Positions 8,637-16,111 are shown, counted from the stretch's first letter. The stretch is DNA of 29,285 nucleotides from Geobacteraceae bacterium (GCA_020201305.1 JAIVHC010000007.1:1122-30406); one strand, 5' to 3'. A program made the numbers and translations. The notes: generated by a model from the sequence alone, not told the origin.

Positions 8637-8897
8637 ATGACCGAAAATGATCTTGAATTGGCAAAAAAAATAAAAATAAAGTTCGGTACAGCAACAACAG
8701 AACCCAGTTCGATTCAACTGAGGAAAATCAAACAGGATATTCAGGATTTGTACGCTAAAGGAGCCACGCCCTCAGAGGAAGACTGGGTTGAGATTGTACG
8801 CAGATATTGCCCTGACGCACGCAGTTATAAGTATGTTTATGAAGGTGCGGAGAAGGCAGACTTAGCCACGTTAAATGAGTTGGCTAAAAAACAGTAA
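8637..8897 (+). CDS. Conserved-looking small protein of unknown function (86 aa)
   Basis: Not recognised. The reading frame is credible: a consensus AGGAGG lies 5 nt before the ATG and codon use is like its neighbours. The protein is soluble and charged. It has a lysine-rich N-terminal helix (KKIKIKFG) and a predicted helical segment around IKQDIQDLYAKGATPSEEDW. A C-terminal half contains the single Cys in RRYCPDARSYKY. There is no signal peptide or membrane segment. It follows the DRTGG gene by 90 nt, separated by a weak hairpin and repeat, so it may be cotranscribed or separate. Confidence 0.7.
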   Translation: MTENDLELAKKIKIKFGTATTEPSSIQLRKIKQDIQDLYAKGATPSEEDWVEIVRRYCPDARSYKYVYEGAEKADLATLNELAKKQ

Positions 8898-8946
8898 GTA
8901 CTTAGATGACCCATCTTAGGCGTACTCCTTATCCAAAGGAGAGAAA

Positions 8947-9222
8947 ATGGACAGGAGAACATTTTTGACGACTCTGGGCTTCGGGCTTGCGGGGAGTGTC
9001 ACATTGCTGTGCGCGGGCGGTTGCATTGCTCCGCGGGTCAGCCCTGAGGTATATGATGATTCATCCATGCAGGCATGGCGCTGCGGTAACTGTGGGCATT
9101 TAACGCGCTCAGACCAGGATCTTACAAGTGAGCGCTGTCCCCGATGCAAGCGCAAGGGGTACTTTGTCCGAATTACGCACAAAGAGCTGCAGAACTATCT
9201 TAAGGCTTACACAAATTCGTGA
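8947..9222 (+). CDS. Tat-exported putative lipoprotein with rubredoxin-like CxxC...CxxC metal knuckle
   Basis: A 91-aa protein with a twin-arginine signal (MDRRTFLTTLG, Arg3-Arg4) and a hydrophobic segment. A possible lipobox ends at Cys26 (CAGGC); it is imperfect because -3 is Ala rather than Leu. The mature part has two cysteine pairs, CGNC (46-49) and CPRC (64-67), spaced by 14 residues, as in zinc ribbons and rubredoxin-like folds. Tat export suggests that the metal site is filled in the cytoplasm before transport. The mature domain is only about 65 residues, and I cannot say whether it binds Fe or Zn. Start supported by AAAGGAGA 4 nt upstream. It converges on the exported unknown of the sulfur operon, with 14 nt between the genes. 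Confidence 0.82.
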   Translation: MDRRTFLTTLGFGLAGSVTLLCAGGCIAPRVSPEVYDDSSMQAWRCGNCGHLTRSDQDLTSERCPRCKRKGYFVRITHKELQNYLKAYTNS

Positions 9223-9236
9223 AATTGAATTTCTTC

Positions 9237-9845
9237 CTATTTCCCGCGGTCGAACTCGATAATTGCAGGAAAGGCTGCGGGGTTTTGAGTGCTTACCTGG
9301 TGATACAGGGGGCTGTCGTCACTCAGGCGTCCTCCCATGTTGTAAACGAAGTCCGTTACGCTTTTGTGGCGAAGCCAGTAGCCGGTATAGGTTGCGCCAC
9401 TGTAGTCGTAGGTTGAATGAAAATGGCGGAACTCGTCCTGCGGTTGCGGACGTGTCTCCTGCCAGGCAGAAGGAGTCTCTGCGGCAAATACCGGAGTGAT
9501 ACGCTGACCGGAGTTTGGTATAGGGTGCACCTCGGGGAGGGTTGTGAGGTGAGCCTCACCCTTGAATAGCAGAGCTTCGGGCGGTAGTTCATCGGTGTAG
9601 AACTGATCGGTGTTGTAGCACCTGAACTTTAGTTGGCTGGTGTCGGCGCCGGATACAGGTTTAAAGTAGTAACCCACAAAGGGGCCGAACTTAAGAGTTC
9701 GGCCCTGATGAGCAATCTCCAGTTGGGTATAGTAGCCGCGCAGCACATCATCCGTGGCATGGCCCGGTGTTACGCCCCCCAGCAGGATGCCTAAGAAAAC
9801 AAGCAGTGTCATGCCACTACCAACGCCACCTCTAAATCTAGTCAT
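9237..9845 (-). CDS. Exported protein of unknown function in the rhodanese/YeeE operon
   Basis: A 202-aa protein with an N-terminal signal peptide: basic start MTRFRGG, hydrophobic core MTLLVFLGILLGG, likely cleavage after GHA near residue 30. The mature part is rich in aromatics and beta-prone, with a single Cys (FRCYNTDQFY), and a Tyr/His-rich section (FRHFHSTYDYSGATYTGYWLRHK). I recognise no family. Its ATG overlaps the end of the upstream YeeE gene by 8 nt, so it is almost certainly translated from the same message as the permease and rhodanese genes. That makes it a candidate periplasmic or surface partner of the sulfur system. Function is unassigned. Confidence 0.8.
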   Translation of the reverse strand: MTRFRGGVGSGMTLLVFLGILLGGVTPGHATDDVLRGYYTQLEIAHQGRTLKFGPFVGYYFKPVSGADTSQLKFRCYNTDQFYTDELPPEALLFKGEAHLTTLPEVHPIPNSGQRITPVFAAETPSAWQETRPQPQDEFRHFHSTYDYSGATYTGYWLRHKSVTDFVYNMGGRLSDDSPLYHQVSTQNPAAFPAIIEFDRGK

Positions 9846-10374
9846 TTTCGTTCCCCCACAGTTTGCCGATCAGTAGGATAGAGAGGCCAAAGAAGATAAC
9901 CAGCACACCCACGGCTACTCCCCGGTGTCCGAAGAGATCGGTGAGGGTGACCTGGCCGATATTGGTTGGCATGTATAAAGCCGGAATCAGAGCTTCGTGC
10001 AGATGGGCGAATACTGCTGTGCCAGCGAGGCCCCCAAGTAGGGTGAACACGGCATCCATACGGCCTTCGCCCACTGCAGCCCAGCAGGTACCGGGGCAGT
10101 AGCCGGATAGACCCCAGCCGATACCGAAGATTATGCCGCCAAGTCCTGTAGCAACAATGCTGGTGGGCAATGGTCTGGTAATGCCGCCACCGGAAGCTTC
10201 AAGAGCGAAAAGACCGATGGCTGCAAAAATAACCACCAGCAGCATAAACTGTGGGATGTGGCGTTCACGCATCAAATGGGCCAGAAACATCTTTTGTGGG
10301 TTGGTTGCGCCTACGCGTTGAATTACAAAGCCGAAAGCGATTCCTGAAAAAAGTCCTATCCAGATATCAGCCAT
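9838..10374 (-). CDS. YeeE/YedE-family sulfur (thiosulfate) transporter, larger half
   Basis: Inner-membrane protein of 178 aa with about five hydrophobic helices. The family signature is clear: GGIIFGIGWGLSGYCPGTCWAA with Cys93 and Cys97, then GEGRMDAVFTLLGGLAG. In YeeE/TsuA-type proteins, conserved cysteines in such GYCPGT and GGCT motifs line the thiosulfate path. This protein carries one half-repeat; the next gene upstream in the operon (10367-10684) carries the GARLAGGCT half. ATG 10374, preceded by AGAGGGA, is preferred over an earlier in-frame start inside the upstream gene. It overlaps that gene by 8 nt and the following exported protein gene by 8 nt. Cargo may be thiosulfate or another sulfur species; the neighbouring rhodanese supports sulfur. 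Confidence 0.88.
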   Translation of the reverse strand: MADIWIGLFSGIAFGFVIQRVGATNPQKMFLAHLMRERHIPQFMLLVVIFAAIGLFALEASGGGITRPLPTSIVATGLGGIIFGIGWGLSGYCPGTCWAAVGEGRMDAVFTLLGGLAGTAVFAHLHEALIPALYMPTNIGQVTLTDLFGHRGVAVGVLVIFFGLSILLIGKLWGNEND

Positions 10375-10684
10375 TATTATCCCTCTTATTCTTAAATAGC
10401 AGATGAGTGGTAAGCATAGCGATCCCAAAAATAACCACCCCGAAGTAGATACCACTAAGCGCCAACTGGGTTGATCCTGATAGGAAGAGCCCGAGGGTGC
10501 ACCCACCGGCGAGGCGTGCTCCAAATAGAATGAGAAATCCGCCTAAAAAACAGAAGGCATAGCGCTTAACCGGGCTTTTACCGAAGCGCTGCGCCCAGAT
10601 AGCAGGAATATCCGTTATCTGTTGCGCGAATGTCCGTCCGGCTATAAATCCACCGATGGCCATGCCGAGCCAGGGCAATTGCAC
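10367..10684 (-). CDS. YeeE/YedE-family transporter, smaller half, N-terminus apparently lost
   Basis: The 105-aa frame holds the second YeeE half-motif (GGFLILFGARLAGGCTLG with Cys62) and three hydrophobic helices. The only start in this frame is a GTG at 10684 with no ribosome site. A well-placed GGAGG follows the rhodanese gene and precedes ATG 10725-10727, which opens MKKTGNAPYWPILPSA, a typical YeeE N-terminus. That frame is out of register with the conserved body. From memory, family members are usually 40-60 residues longer here and carry another helix. The simplest reading is an internal deletion with frameshift, or a sequencing/assembly error, around 10680-10700. Translation from the GTG by coupling is possible but would give a shortened protein. 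Confidence 0.75.
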   Translation of the reverse strand: MQLPWLGMAIGGFIAGRTFAQQITDIPAIWAQRFGKSPVKRYAFCFLGGFLILFGARLAGGCTLGLFLSGSTQLALSGIYFGVVIFGIAMLTTHLLFKNKRDNNG

Positions 10685-10729
10685 TCGGGAGTATGGGCCA
10701 GTATGGAGCGTTACCTGTTTTCTTCATAC

Positions 10730-11839
10730 TTAGCCTCCACATGAAATATATTTTTTGCCGCCGCCATCAGATGATTCCTGTGTTTTGGCCTGCGGCTCTG
10801 CCGGCGCTGACTTTCTTGCACCTTTGGATGAGTCCGATTTGGGATCCACCTTCGGTAAACTCTGACCGGGAAGCAACTGTGCTTGTGTCTCTACGGGGAA
10901 GAAGGCTCCCGGACGCCCCCAACTGTACCAGGAGTTGTCATACAGCATGAGATCCTTGAATCCCATGAGACGCAGAATGTAGTAGGTGAAGGAACTGCGT
11001 CTGGCTGAATGGCAATAGGTGATAACTCCGATATTCGGATCCAGGCCGCGGTAGAGTTCTGCAAGCTCGGCGTAGCTCTTGATACCCTTGCTATCTTTAT
11101 CCGTCCAGTTGTTTTTATAGTTGATGTTTATTGCTCCGGGGATGTGCCCGGCCTTCAAAGGGGTTCCATCAAGTCCTTCATTCAGGGCTTGTCCCAGATA
11201 TTCCTCCTGTGAGCGCACATCAAGGATCTGGTAGTAGGGGTCGCCAAGTCGCCTGTTGATGAAAATATCATCCAACATTTTGCGCGTATCTATCTCTTTT
11301 GCCGGGGCCTGATACAACAACGGTTCGCGCTTTGCGGGTGAGTTGACTACTTTGTTGCCGGCATCAATCCAGCCATCAATGCCACGTTCCAGAATGGCCA
11401 TATTTTTGTGACCGAGCAGATCAAAAACCCAGAACACATAGGATGCAGTAGCGCCACCATCGCGTGCAACTGAATCATACAAAATGACCGTATCGTTACG
11501 GAATATCCCATGTTCACCGAAAATTTGTTGCGCTTTTTCCGAGCCTACAAAGTTACCTCCGGTGTTGGTGGCTGACTGATCAAGACGAAACGTTGACCAT
11601 GGTATGCGGATAGCCCCAGGTATCATTTTGCCGTCAAAGTGTTTGTCGTTTCTGACATCTACAATGACCAGGGATTCATTTGCATTCATTCGTTGCTGTA
11701 ATTGCTCTGCACTGATGATGTACTGCGCATTGGGGAATTTGGCGTAAGGACTCTTGTCCGTGGAAGCAAAAGCCCATGTGACTCCGAGGAGCAATACTGC
11801 GGCAATGACAATAAAGCGTACTGTGGATGGTTTATGCAT
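10730..11839 (-). CDS. Exported tandem-domain rhodanese (sulfurtransferase) with C-terminal SCGG arm
   Basis: A 369-aa protein with an N-terminal signal peptide (core FIVIAAVLLLGV, probable cleavage after AFA, residue 25), so periplasmic. There are two rhodanese domains, about 40-165 and 185-315. The first lacks the catalytic Cys (YDSVARDG in the loop). The second has Cys276 in the loop YCHSARRS. This is the SseA/TST arrangement, which transfers sulfane sulfur from thiosulfate or a persulfide to an acceptor. After residue ~325 comes a low-complexity K/S/A/P/E tail ending GGGKKYISCGG, with Cys367 third from the end. The terminal CGG recalls the SoxY carrier arm; this is inference. The gene heads the run rhodanese-YeeE-YeeE-unknown and lies 66 nt after hdeD on the same strand. 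Confidence 0.9.
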   Translation of the reverse strand: MHKPSTVRFIVIAAVLLLGVTWAFASTDKSPYAKFPNAQYIISAEQLQQRMNANESLVIVDVRNDKHFDGKMIPGAIRIPWSTFRLDQSATNTGGNFVGSEKAQQIFGEHGIFRNDTVILYDSVARDGGATASYVFWVFDLLGHKNMAILERGIDGWIDAGNKVVNSPAKREPLLYQAPAKEIDTRKMLDDIFINRRLGDPYYQILDVRSQEEYLGQALNEGLDGTPLKAGHIPGAININYKNNWTDKDSKGIKSYAELAELYRGLDPNIGVITYCHSARRSSFTYYILRLMGFKDLMLYDNSWYSWGRPGAFFPVETQAQLLPGQSLPKVDPKSDSSKGARKSAPAEPQAKTQESSDGGGKKYISCGG

Positions 11840-11905
11840 AGGTCTCTTCCTGTATTGTTAGTTTTTCCGTTGAAAAGATAACCTTCTTGTGGTCAGACAT
11901 AGAGG

Positions 11906-12466
11906 TCAGACTGTGCTATGGAAATGGAGGCGCGAAGTCAAAAATATCATATTCAGGCCCGCAAACAGTAGTTCAATGCCGAGCAACAGTCCGATGACCC
12001 AGGTTCCGGTTTCGGGCAGTCCGACCAGAACCAGAACAGCAAGGCCAAGATTGAGAGCAGCGCCGCTAAAGTACCATGCGGAGGGGATCCCCATTCTGCG
12101 TGCAGACACAGCGTAGCCAAGGCGGATAAAGCCGGCTACGAGAAAAAATAGTGTAAATACAAACGTGAGACCGATAGCGCTCCCCACCGGTGCAATTAAC
12201 AGAATAATTCCAACTATGAGGTATACGGTAGCTGAACTACGCCCGAGTACGCTGTCAAAACCAAGGCTGAAGGAGTAGGCCAACTGTAAAAAACCAGCAC
12301 CAGTGAGAAAAATACCCAGGAGTATGACGGTGATCATGGTGGTGAAAAAAGCTCCTATTATTGCAAGAACTCCAAGTACGGAAAGAAATATCCCTAAACC
12401 ACGAATCCATGCATCAGGGCTCTGTAGTTCGTATCTGTAGTATTCAGAGTGAAGAGAATGGCGCAT
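11906..12466 (-). CDS. HdeD-family (DUF308) membrane protein
   Basis: A 186-aa protein with six hydrophobic helices in three pairs, the HdeD/DUF308 pattern. Typical motifs are the N-terminal GIFLSVLGVLAIIGAF and the later WYFSGAALNLGLAVLVLVGLP. HdeD is linked to acid resistance in Escherichia coli at high cell density, but homologues are widespread and mostly unstudied. The ATG has an AGGAGG site 6 nt upstream. The rhodanese gene follows after 66 nt on the same strand, so cotranscription is possible; no strong terminator is visible between them. Confidence 0.85.
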   Translation of the reverse strand: MRHSLHSEYYRYELQSPDAWIRGLGIFLSVLGVLAIIGAFFTTMITVILLGIFLTGAGFLQLAYSFSLGFDSVLGRSSATVYLIVGIILLIAPVGSAIGLTFVFTLFFLVAGFIRLGYAVSARRMGIPSAWYFSGAALNLGLAVLVLVGLPETGTWVIGLLLGIELLFAGLNMIFLTSRLHFHSTV

Positions 12467-12496
12467 CCAATCCTCCTGTTAAGTGTGAAGTTATTT

Positions 12497-12524
12497 TTTA
12501 TATGCTCTTTAATTTAACAAACAA
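12497..12524 (-). promoter_or_regulatory. Possible sigma-70 promoter for hdeD and perhaps the sulfur genes
   Basis: On the minus strand TTGTTT (12519-12524) and TATAAA (12497-12502) are separated by 16 bp and end about 30 bp before the hdeD start. The match is moderate and the region is AT-rich, so chance is possible. Confidence 0.35.
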
Positions 12525-12627
12525 ATTCGGGATTTCAACAGCACCGATAGCCTATTATGAACAAGCCGGTACAGAAAAGGGTTTTTCACATACGCGCTGA
12601 CGATAAGCGCGCTTGGGATCTTAGCCC

Positions 12628-12655
12628 TTGACAAATAAGCTCCAACAGATAAAGT
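12628..12655 (+). promoter_or_regulatory. Sigma-70-type promoter of the rubredoxin gene
   Basis: A perfect TTGACA (12628-12633) is followed after 16 bp by TAAAGT (12650-12655), a four-of-six match to TATAAT. It sits about 50 bp before the rubredoxin start. Confidence 0.55.
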
Positions 12656-12703
12656 TGGATTGTGAAACATCTGTCATTTTCCCCATCAGTAAGGAGATTA
12701 ACA

Positions 12704-12865
12704 ATGCAGAAATACGAGTGTACAGCTTGTGGGTATATCTACGATCCTGAGAAGGGAGATCCCGATAATGGGATAGATCCCGGCACGGCCTTTGCCGATT
12801 TGCCTGAGGACTGGGTTTGCCCCCTGTGCGGTGTAGGCAAAGATATGTTTGAACCGGTTGATTGA
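12704..12865 (+). CDS. Rubredoxin
   Basis: A 53-aa electron carrier with one iron bound by four cysteines: CTACG (Cys6, Cys9) and CPLCG (Cys39, Cys42), the classic spacing. The conserved core YIYDPEKGDPDNGI, PGTAF and LPEDWVCP is complete. The start has AAGGAGA 6 nt upstream; an in-frame GTG 14 codons earlier gives a non-family extension and was rejected. In anaerobes rubredoxin commonly serves oxygen or superoxide detoxification and other redox enzymes, but no partner gene is adjacent. It has its own likely promoter and a terminator downstream, so it is probably a single-gene unit. Confidence 0.96.
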   Translation: MQKYECTACGYIYDPEKGDPDNGIDPGTAFADLPEDWVCPLCGVGKDMFEPVD

Positions 12866-12942
12866 AGCTGGAATTAAAAAGAGATAGAGTTGAAGAACTA
12901 CTTCAATAGTTTCATTATTTAAACAACTTACACCTTTTATCG

Positions 12943-12989
12943 GCCCCGCAACAGTGCAGTAAGAGCTGTGATGTTGCGGGGCTTTTTTT
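12943..12989 (+). terminator. Rho-independent terminator after rubredoxin
   Basis: GCCCCGCAAC (12943-12952) and GTTGCGGGGC (12973-12982) form a perfect 10-bp stem with a 20-nt loop, followed by seven Ts (12983-12989). It ends 47 bp before the S1-domain gene start. Confidence 0.9.
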
Positions 12990-13036
12990 GATCCGAAATG
13001 AATATCTCACACCAACCGCTACCCGAGGAACCACTG

Positions 13037-14230
13037 ATGAACGAAGAATTTACTGACGCGCACGAAGAGAGTGAAGATGAAAATTTTGCCGCCATGTTTG
13101 AGGAGAGCATTGCCCGCATGGGTACTAAACTCCAACCCGGCATGCAGGTTGAGGCGAGTATACTCCAGATCGGCCCTGAGTGGACTTTTCTCGATGTAGG
13201 GCAGAAAGGTGAGGGTGTGCTCTCAAGTGCCGAAATCCAGGATGAGGAGGGAAATCCCAAATATGCACTGGAGGATAAAATATCCGTGTATTTTGTGTCG
13301 CGTGCTGGAGGAGAGTTGCGTTTTACTACTAAAATCGGGGGCGGCTCTTCGGGGCTGGAGCAGTACGAAAGTGCGCATGCGAGCGGAATTCCGGTAGAGG
13401 GCACCTTTGAAGCAGAAACCAAGGGTGGCTTCACTGTGAAGCTTGGCGGAAATGTGCGTGCATTCTGCCCCTTCTCACAGAGTGGTTTTCGCCGTGATGA
13501 AACAGAGAGTATCCCCGGGCGCAGCGTAAGCTTCAGGATCACCCAGTTTGGCGAGCGCGGACGCAATTTTGTGGTTTCCCATCGGGCGATCCTTGAAGAG
13601 GAGCGTGAACGCCAGCGCGAAGAGCTGCGCAACACCCTGAAGGAAGGGATGGTTGTCAAAGGGCATGTGACAAATATCCGCGATTTTGGCGCCTTTGTGG
13701 ATATTGGCGGCATCGAGGGGCTCCTGCCCATCTCCGAGGTCAGTTATGGCCGGATTGAGGACATCAACCAGGTCTTGAGTATTGATCAGGAGCTCGAAGT
13801 AGCAGTGAAAAAGCTGGACTGGGAGAGCAATAGATTTTCTTTCAGCCTGCGCGACACCCAGGCTGATCCGTGGCAAAAGGTGGGAACCATCTACAAGGAG
13901 GGGCAGCAATATCCCGGGGTGGTAAGCCGCCTCGCACCTTTTGGTGCCTTTATTACCCTTGAAGACGGGATTGACGGTCTGCTGCATATCTCCAAGCTCG
14001 GAGAAGGAAAGCGCATTGCTCATCCACAGGACGTGCTCAAAGTGGGCGAGAATATCCAGGTGAGTATCGAAAAAATCGACCCGGATGAGCGCCGCATCTC
14101 TCTGGTACCAACCGGGCAGGAAAGTGATGCCGGCGCCAAAAGTTACACGGATGCCGCTCCTTCTGCAGGCCTGGGAACTCTGGGGGATCTGCTCAAGGAG
14201 AGCCAGAGAAAAAAGGGCAACAAGAAGTAG
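13037..14230 (+). CDS. S1 RNA-binding-domain protein (four S1-like repeats)
   Basis: A 397-aa cytoplasmic protein. After an acidic N-terminus (EDENFAAMFEES) it has four S1-like OB-fold repeats at about 32-105, 115-180, 200-280 and 290-365. The last two are the most typical (GHVTNIRDFGAFVDIGGIEGLLPISE and GVVSRLAPFGAFITLEDGIDGLLHIS). The C-terminus is lysine-rich. It is shorter than the six-domain ribosomal protein S1, so it is probably an S1-like RNA-binding accessory protein, although a divergent RpsA cannot be excluded. The ATG at 13037 is chosen because GAGGA lies 7 nt upstream; an in-frame ATG at 12998 sits directly after the terminator without a ribosome site. The MFS gene begins 6 nt after its stop. 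Confidence 0.88.
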   Translation: MNEEFTDAHEESEDENFAAMFEESIARMGTKLQPGMQVEASILQIGPEWTFLDVGQKGEGVLSSAEIQDEEGNPKYALEDKISVYFVSRAGGELRFTTKIGGGSSGLEQYESAHASGIPVEGTFEAETKGGFTVKLGGNVRAFCPFSQSGFRRDETESIPGRSVSFRITQFGERGRNFVVSHRAILEEERERQREELRNTLKEGMVVKGHVTNIRDFGAFVDIGGIEGLLPISEVSYGRIEDINQVLSIDQELEVAVKKLDWESNRFSFSLRDTQADPWQKVGTIYKEGQQYPGVVSRLAPFGAFITLEDGIDGLLHISKLGEGKRIAHPQDVLKVGENIQVSIEKIDPDERRISLVPTGQESDAGAKSYTDAAPSAGLGTLGDLLKESQRKKGNKK

Positions 14231-14236
14231 CCCCGC

Positions 14237-15616
14237 ATGGATAAGTCATCGCGTTCTGCTCTGCTCTTTGCCGTATGTATGGCGCATTTCATGATGCCGT
14301 TCATGATGTCGGCTGTGGGAGTGGCTCTCCCTGCGCTGGGGCGCGACCTCGATGCGAGTGCGCAACAACTGGGGCTGATTGAAACCACCTATGCCCTGGC
14401 AGCAGCGGTGTTTCTCCTGAGTATGGGCCGTTTAGGCGATATTCACGGCCGCAAGCGTATCTTTGTGCACGGTCTGCTGGTGTTTTCCTTTTTTGGCGGC
14501 TTGATATCCCTTAGTCCCAATGTCGAATGGGTCATTTTGCTGCGCTTTTTCCAGGGTATTGGTGGCGCCATGGTTATGTCTACCACCATGGCCATGGTGG
14601 TGGCGGCCTTTCCCGTGGCGGAGCGGGGTCGCGCACTGGGGATTGTAGTTGCGAGTGTGTATGCCGGGATCTCTTGCGGCCCTTTGACCGGGGGCTTTCT
14701 GGTCGAGCACTTCGGCTGGCGCTCACTGTTTTATATGGTGTTGCCTCTGGGGTTGCTTACCTATGTGCTGGTGCGGACTAAAATCAGGCAGGATTGGGCC
14801 GAAGCCAGAGGGGAGCCCTTTGATTTCAGTGGGGCACTCATATATGCGCTTGCGGTGCTGTTGCTGTTCTCCGGGGTGGTGAATGTAAATCGCGGCCTGT
14901 GGGCATGGGGACTGATAGGGTTGGGTAATATGGGCCTTGTCGGGTTTTTGCTGCTTGAAGCGCGTCTGCAGTTCCCTATCCTTAATATGGAGCTATTGAC
15001 CCGCAATCGGGTGTTTGCTTTCAGCAACCTTGCAGCAATGTTCAACTATGCTGCAACCTTCGGCATCACTTTTTTTATGAGTCTGTATCTCCAGTATGTA
15101 CAAGGATTCGGGCCCCAACAGGCTGGAGCGGTACTGATTATTTCGCCCGTGGTACAGACCATCCTCTCACCCGCATGTGGACGCCTTGCAGACCGGATTC
15201 CGGCGGCACTGGTCGCGACCACAGGGATGCTGTTTTGTGCGGTTGCTCTGGCGTTGGCATCCACCCTCGATGCTGCTTCAAGCATGGTGCTGGTGTATGC
15301 TTTGCTCGTTGCCCTCGGCACTGGGTTTGCGCTTTTTTCCTCTCCCAATATCAGCACGATCATGGGGAGCGTACCCACGCGCTATCTGGGCGTAGCTTCA
15401 GGGATGAATGCGAGTATGCGCACCTTTGGCATGCTCAGCAGTATGATGATAGTCACTCTGGTATTTACCTACGTAATGCCGGGAATTGCGGTGTCGGAGC
15501 ACACGATTGATGCATTTCTGCACAGTATGCATATCTCTTTGCTGGTGTTCAGCGGTTTGTGCGTGGTGGGAATTGGATGCTCCCTGGTGCGCCTCAAGCA
15601 AGCTGTTGAACAATAG
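14237..15616 (+). CDS. MFS transporter, DHA2-like (multidrug/solute exporter)
   Basis: A 459-aa inner-membrane protein with 13-14 hydrophobic segments, which fits the 14-helix DHA2 (EmrB/QacA) group. The loop 2-3 signature is GRLGDIHGRKRIF, and the helix 5 motif C region resembles GPLTGGFLVEHFGWRSLF, typical of proton-driven antiporters. The substrate cannot be predicted. It starts 6 nt after the S1 gene stop with only a weak ribosome site, so it probably relies on coupling to that gene. Confidence 0.88.
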   Translation: MDKSSRSALLFAVCMAHFMMPFMMSAVGVALPALGRDLDASAQQLGLIETTYALAAAVFLLSMGRLGDIHGRKRIFVHGLLVFSFFGGLISLSPNVEWVILLRFFQGIGGAMVMSTTMAMVVAAFPVAERGRALGIVVASVYAGISCGPLTGGFLVEHFGWRSLFYMVLPLGLLTYVLVRTKIRQDWAEARGEPFDFSGALIYALAVLLLFSGVVNVNRGLWAWGLIGLGNMGLVGFLLLEARLQFPILNMELLTRNRVFAFSNLAAMFNYAATFGITFFMSLYLQYVQGFGPQQAGAVLIISPVVQTILSPACGRLADRIPAALVATTGMLFCAVALALASTLDAASSMVLVYALLVALGTGFALFSSPNISTIMGSVPTRYLGVASGMNASMRTFGMLSSMMIVTLVFTYVMPGIAVSEHTIDAFLHSMHISLLVFSGLCVVGIGCSLVRLKQAVEQ

Positions 15617-15643
15617 CCCCATAATACAGGAGGTTCGGTTACC

Positions 15644-16111
15644 ATGCGCTACTGGTTGATGAAGTCGGAGCCCGGAGAGTTCAGTATTGACAATCTGGAG
15701 CAGCGGCCACAGCAGACTGAACCCTGGGATGGGGTGCGCAACTATCAGGCGCGCAATTTCATGCGCGATGCGATGCGGGTTGGGGATCAGGCGTTTTTCT
15801 ACCATTCCAACTGTAAAACCCCGGGGATTGGAGGGATTATGGAAGTCGTGCGGGAAGGATATCCAGACCATACGGCATTCGATCCGGATTCAAAGCACTT
15901 CGATCCAAAAAGCAATCCGGAGGAACCACGCTGGATGATGGTGGATGTGAAATATGTGCGCCACACCGAGCGTGTGATATCTCTCGCAGAACTGAAGGAG
16001 CATGATGAACTGGCGGGGATGAAACTACTCCAGAAGGGCAATCGGCTTTCGGTGATGCCGGTATCGGAGCATGAGTGGTTCTACATCCTTGGGCTGGAAG
16101 ATCACTCCTGA
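15644..16111 (+). CDS. EVE-domain protein
   Basis: A 155-aa single-domain protein beginning MRYWLMKSEPGEFSI, the hallmark of the EVE family (PUA/YTH-like fold). WDGVRNYQARNFMRD and FYHSNCKTPGIGGIMEV follow. EVE domains bind modified bases in DNA or RNA; the bacterial role is not settled, and some are linked to modified-DNA recognition. The length and motifs are complete. Its AGGAGG site is 9 nt before the ATG, 27 nt after the MFS gene. Its 3' end overlaps the convergent SDR gene by 10 nt. Confidence 0.92.
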   Translation: MRYWLMKSEPGEFSIDNLEQRPQQTEPWDGVRNYQARNFMRDAMRVGDQAFFYHSNCKTPGIGGIMEVVREGYPDHTAFDPDSKHFDPKSNPEEPRWMMVDVKYVRHTERVISLAELKEHDELAGMKLLQKGNRLSVMPVSEHEWFYILGLEDHS

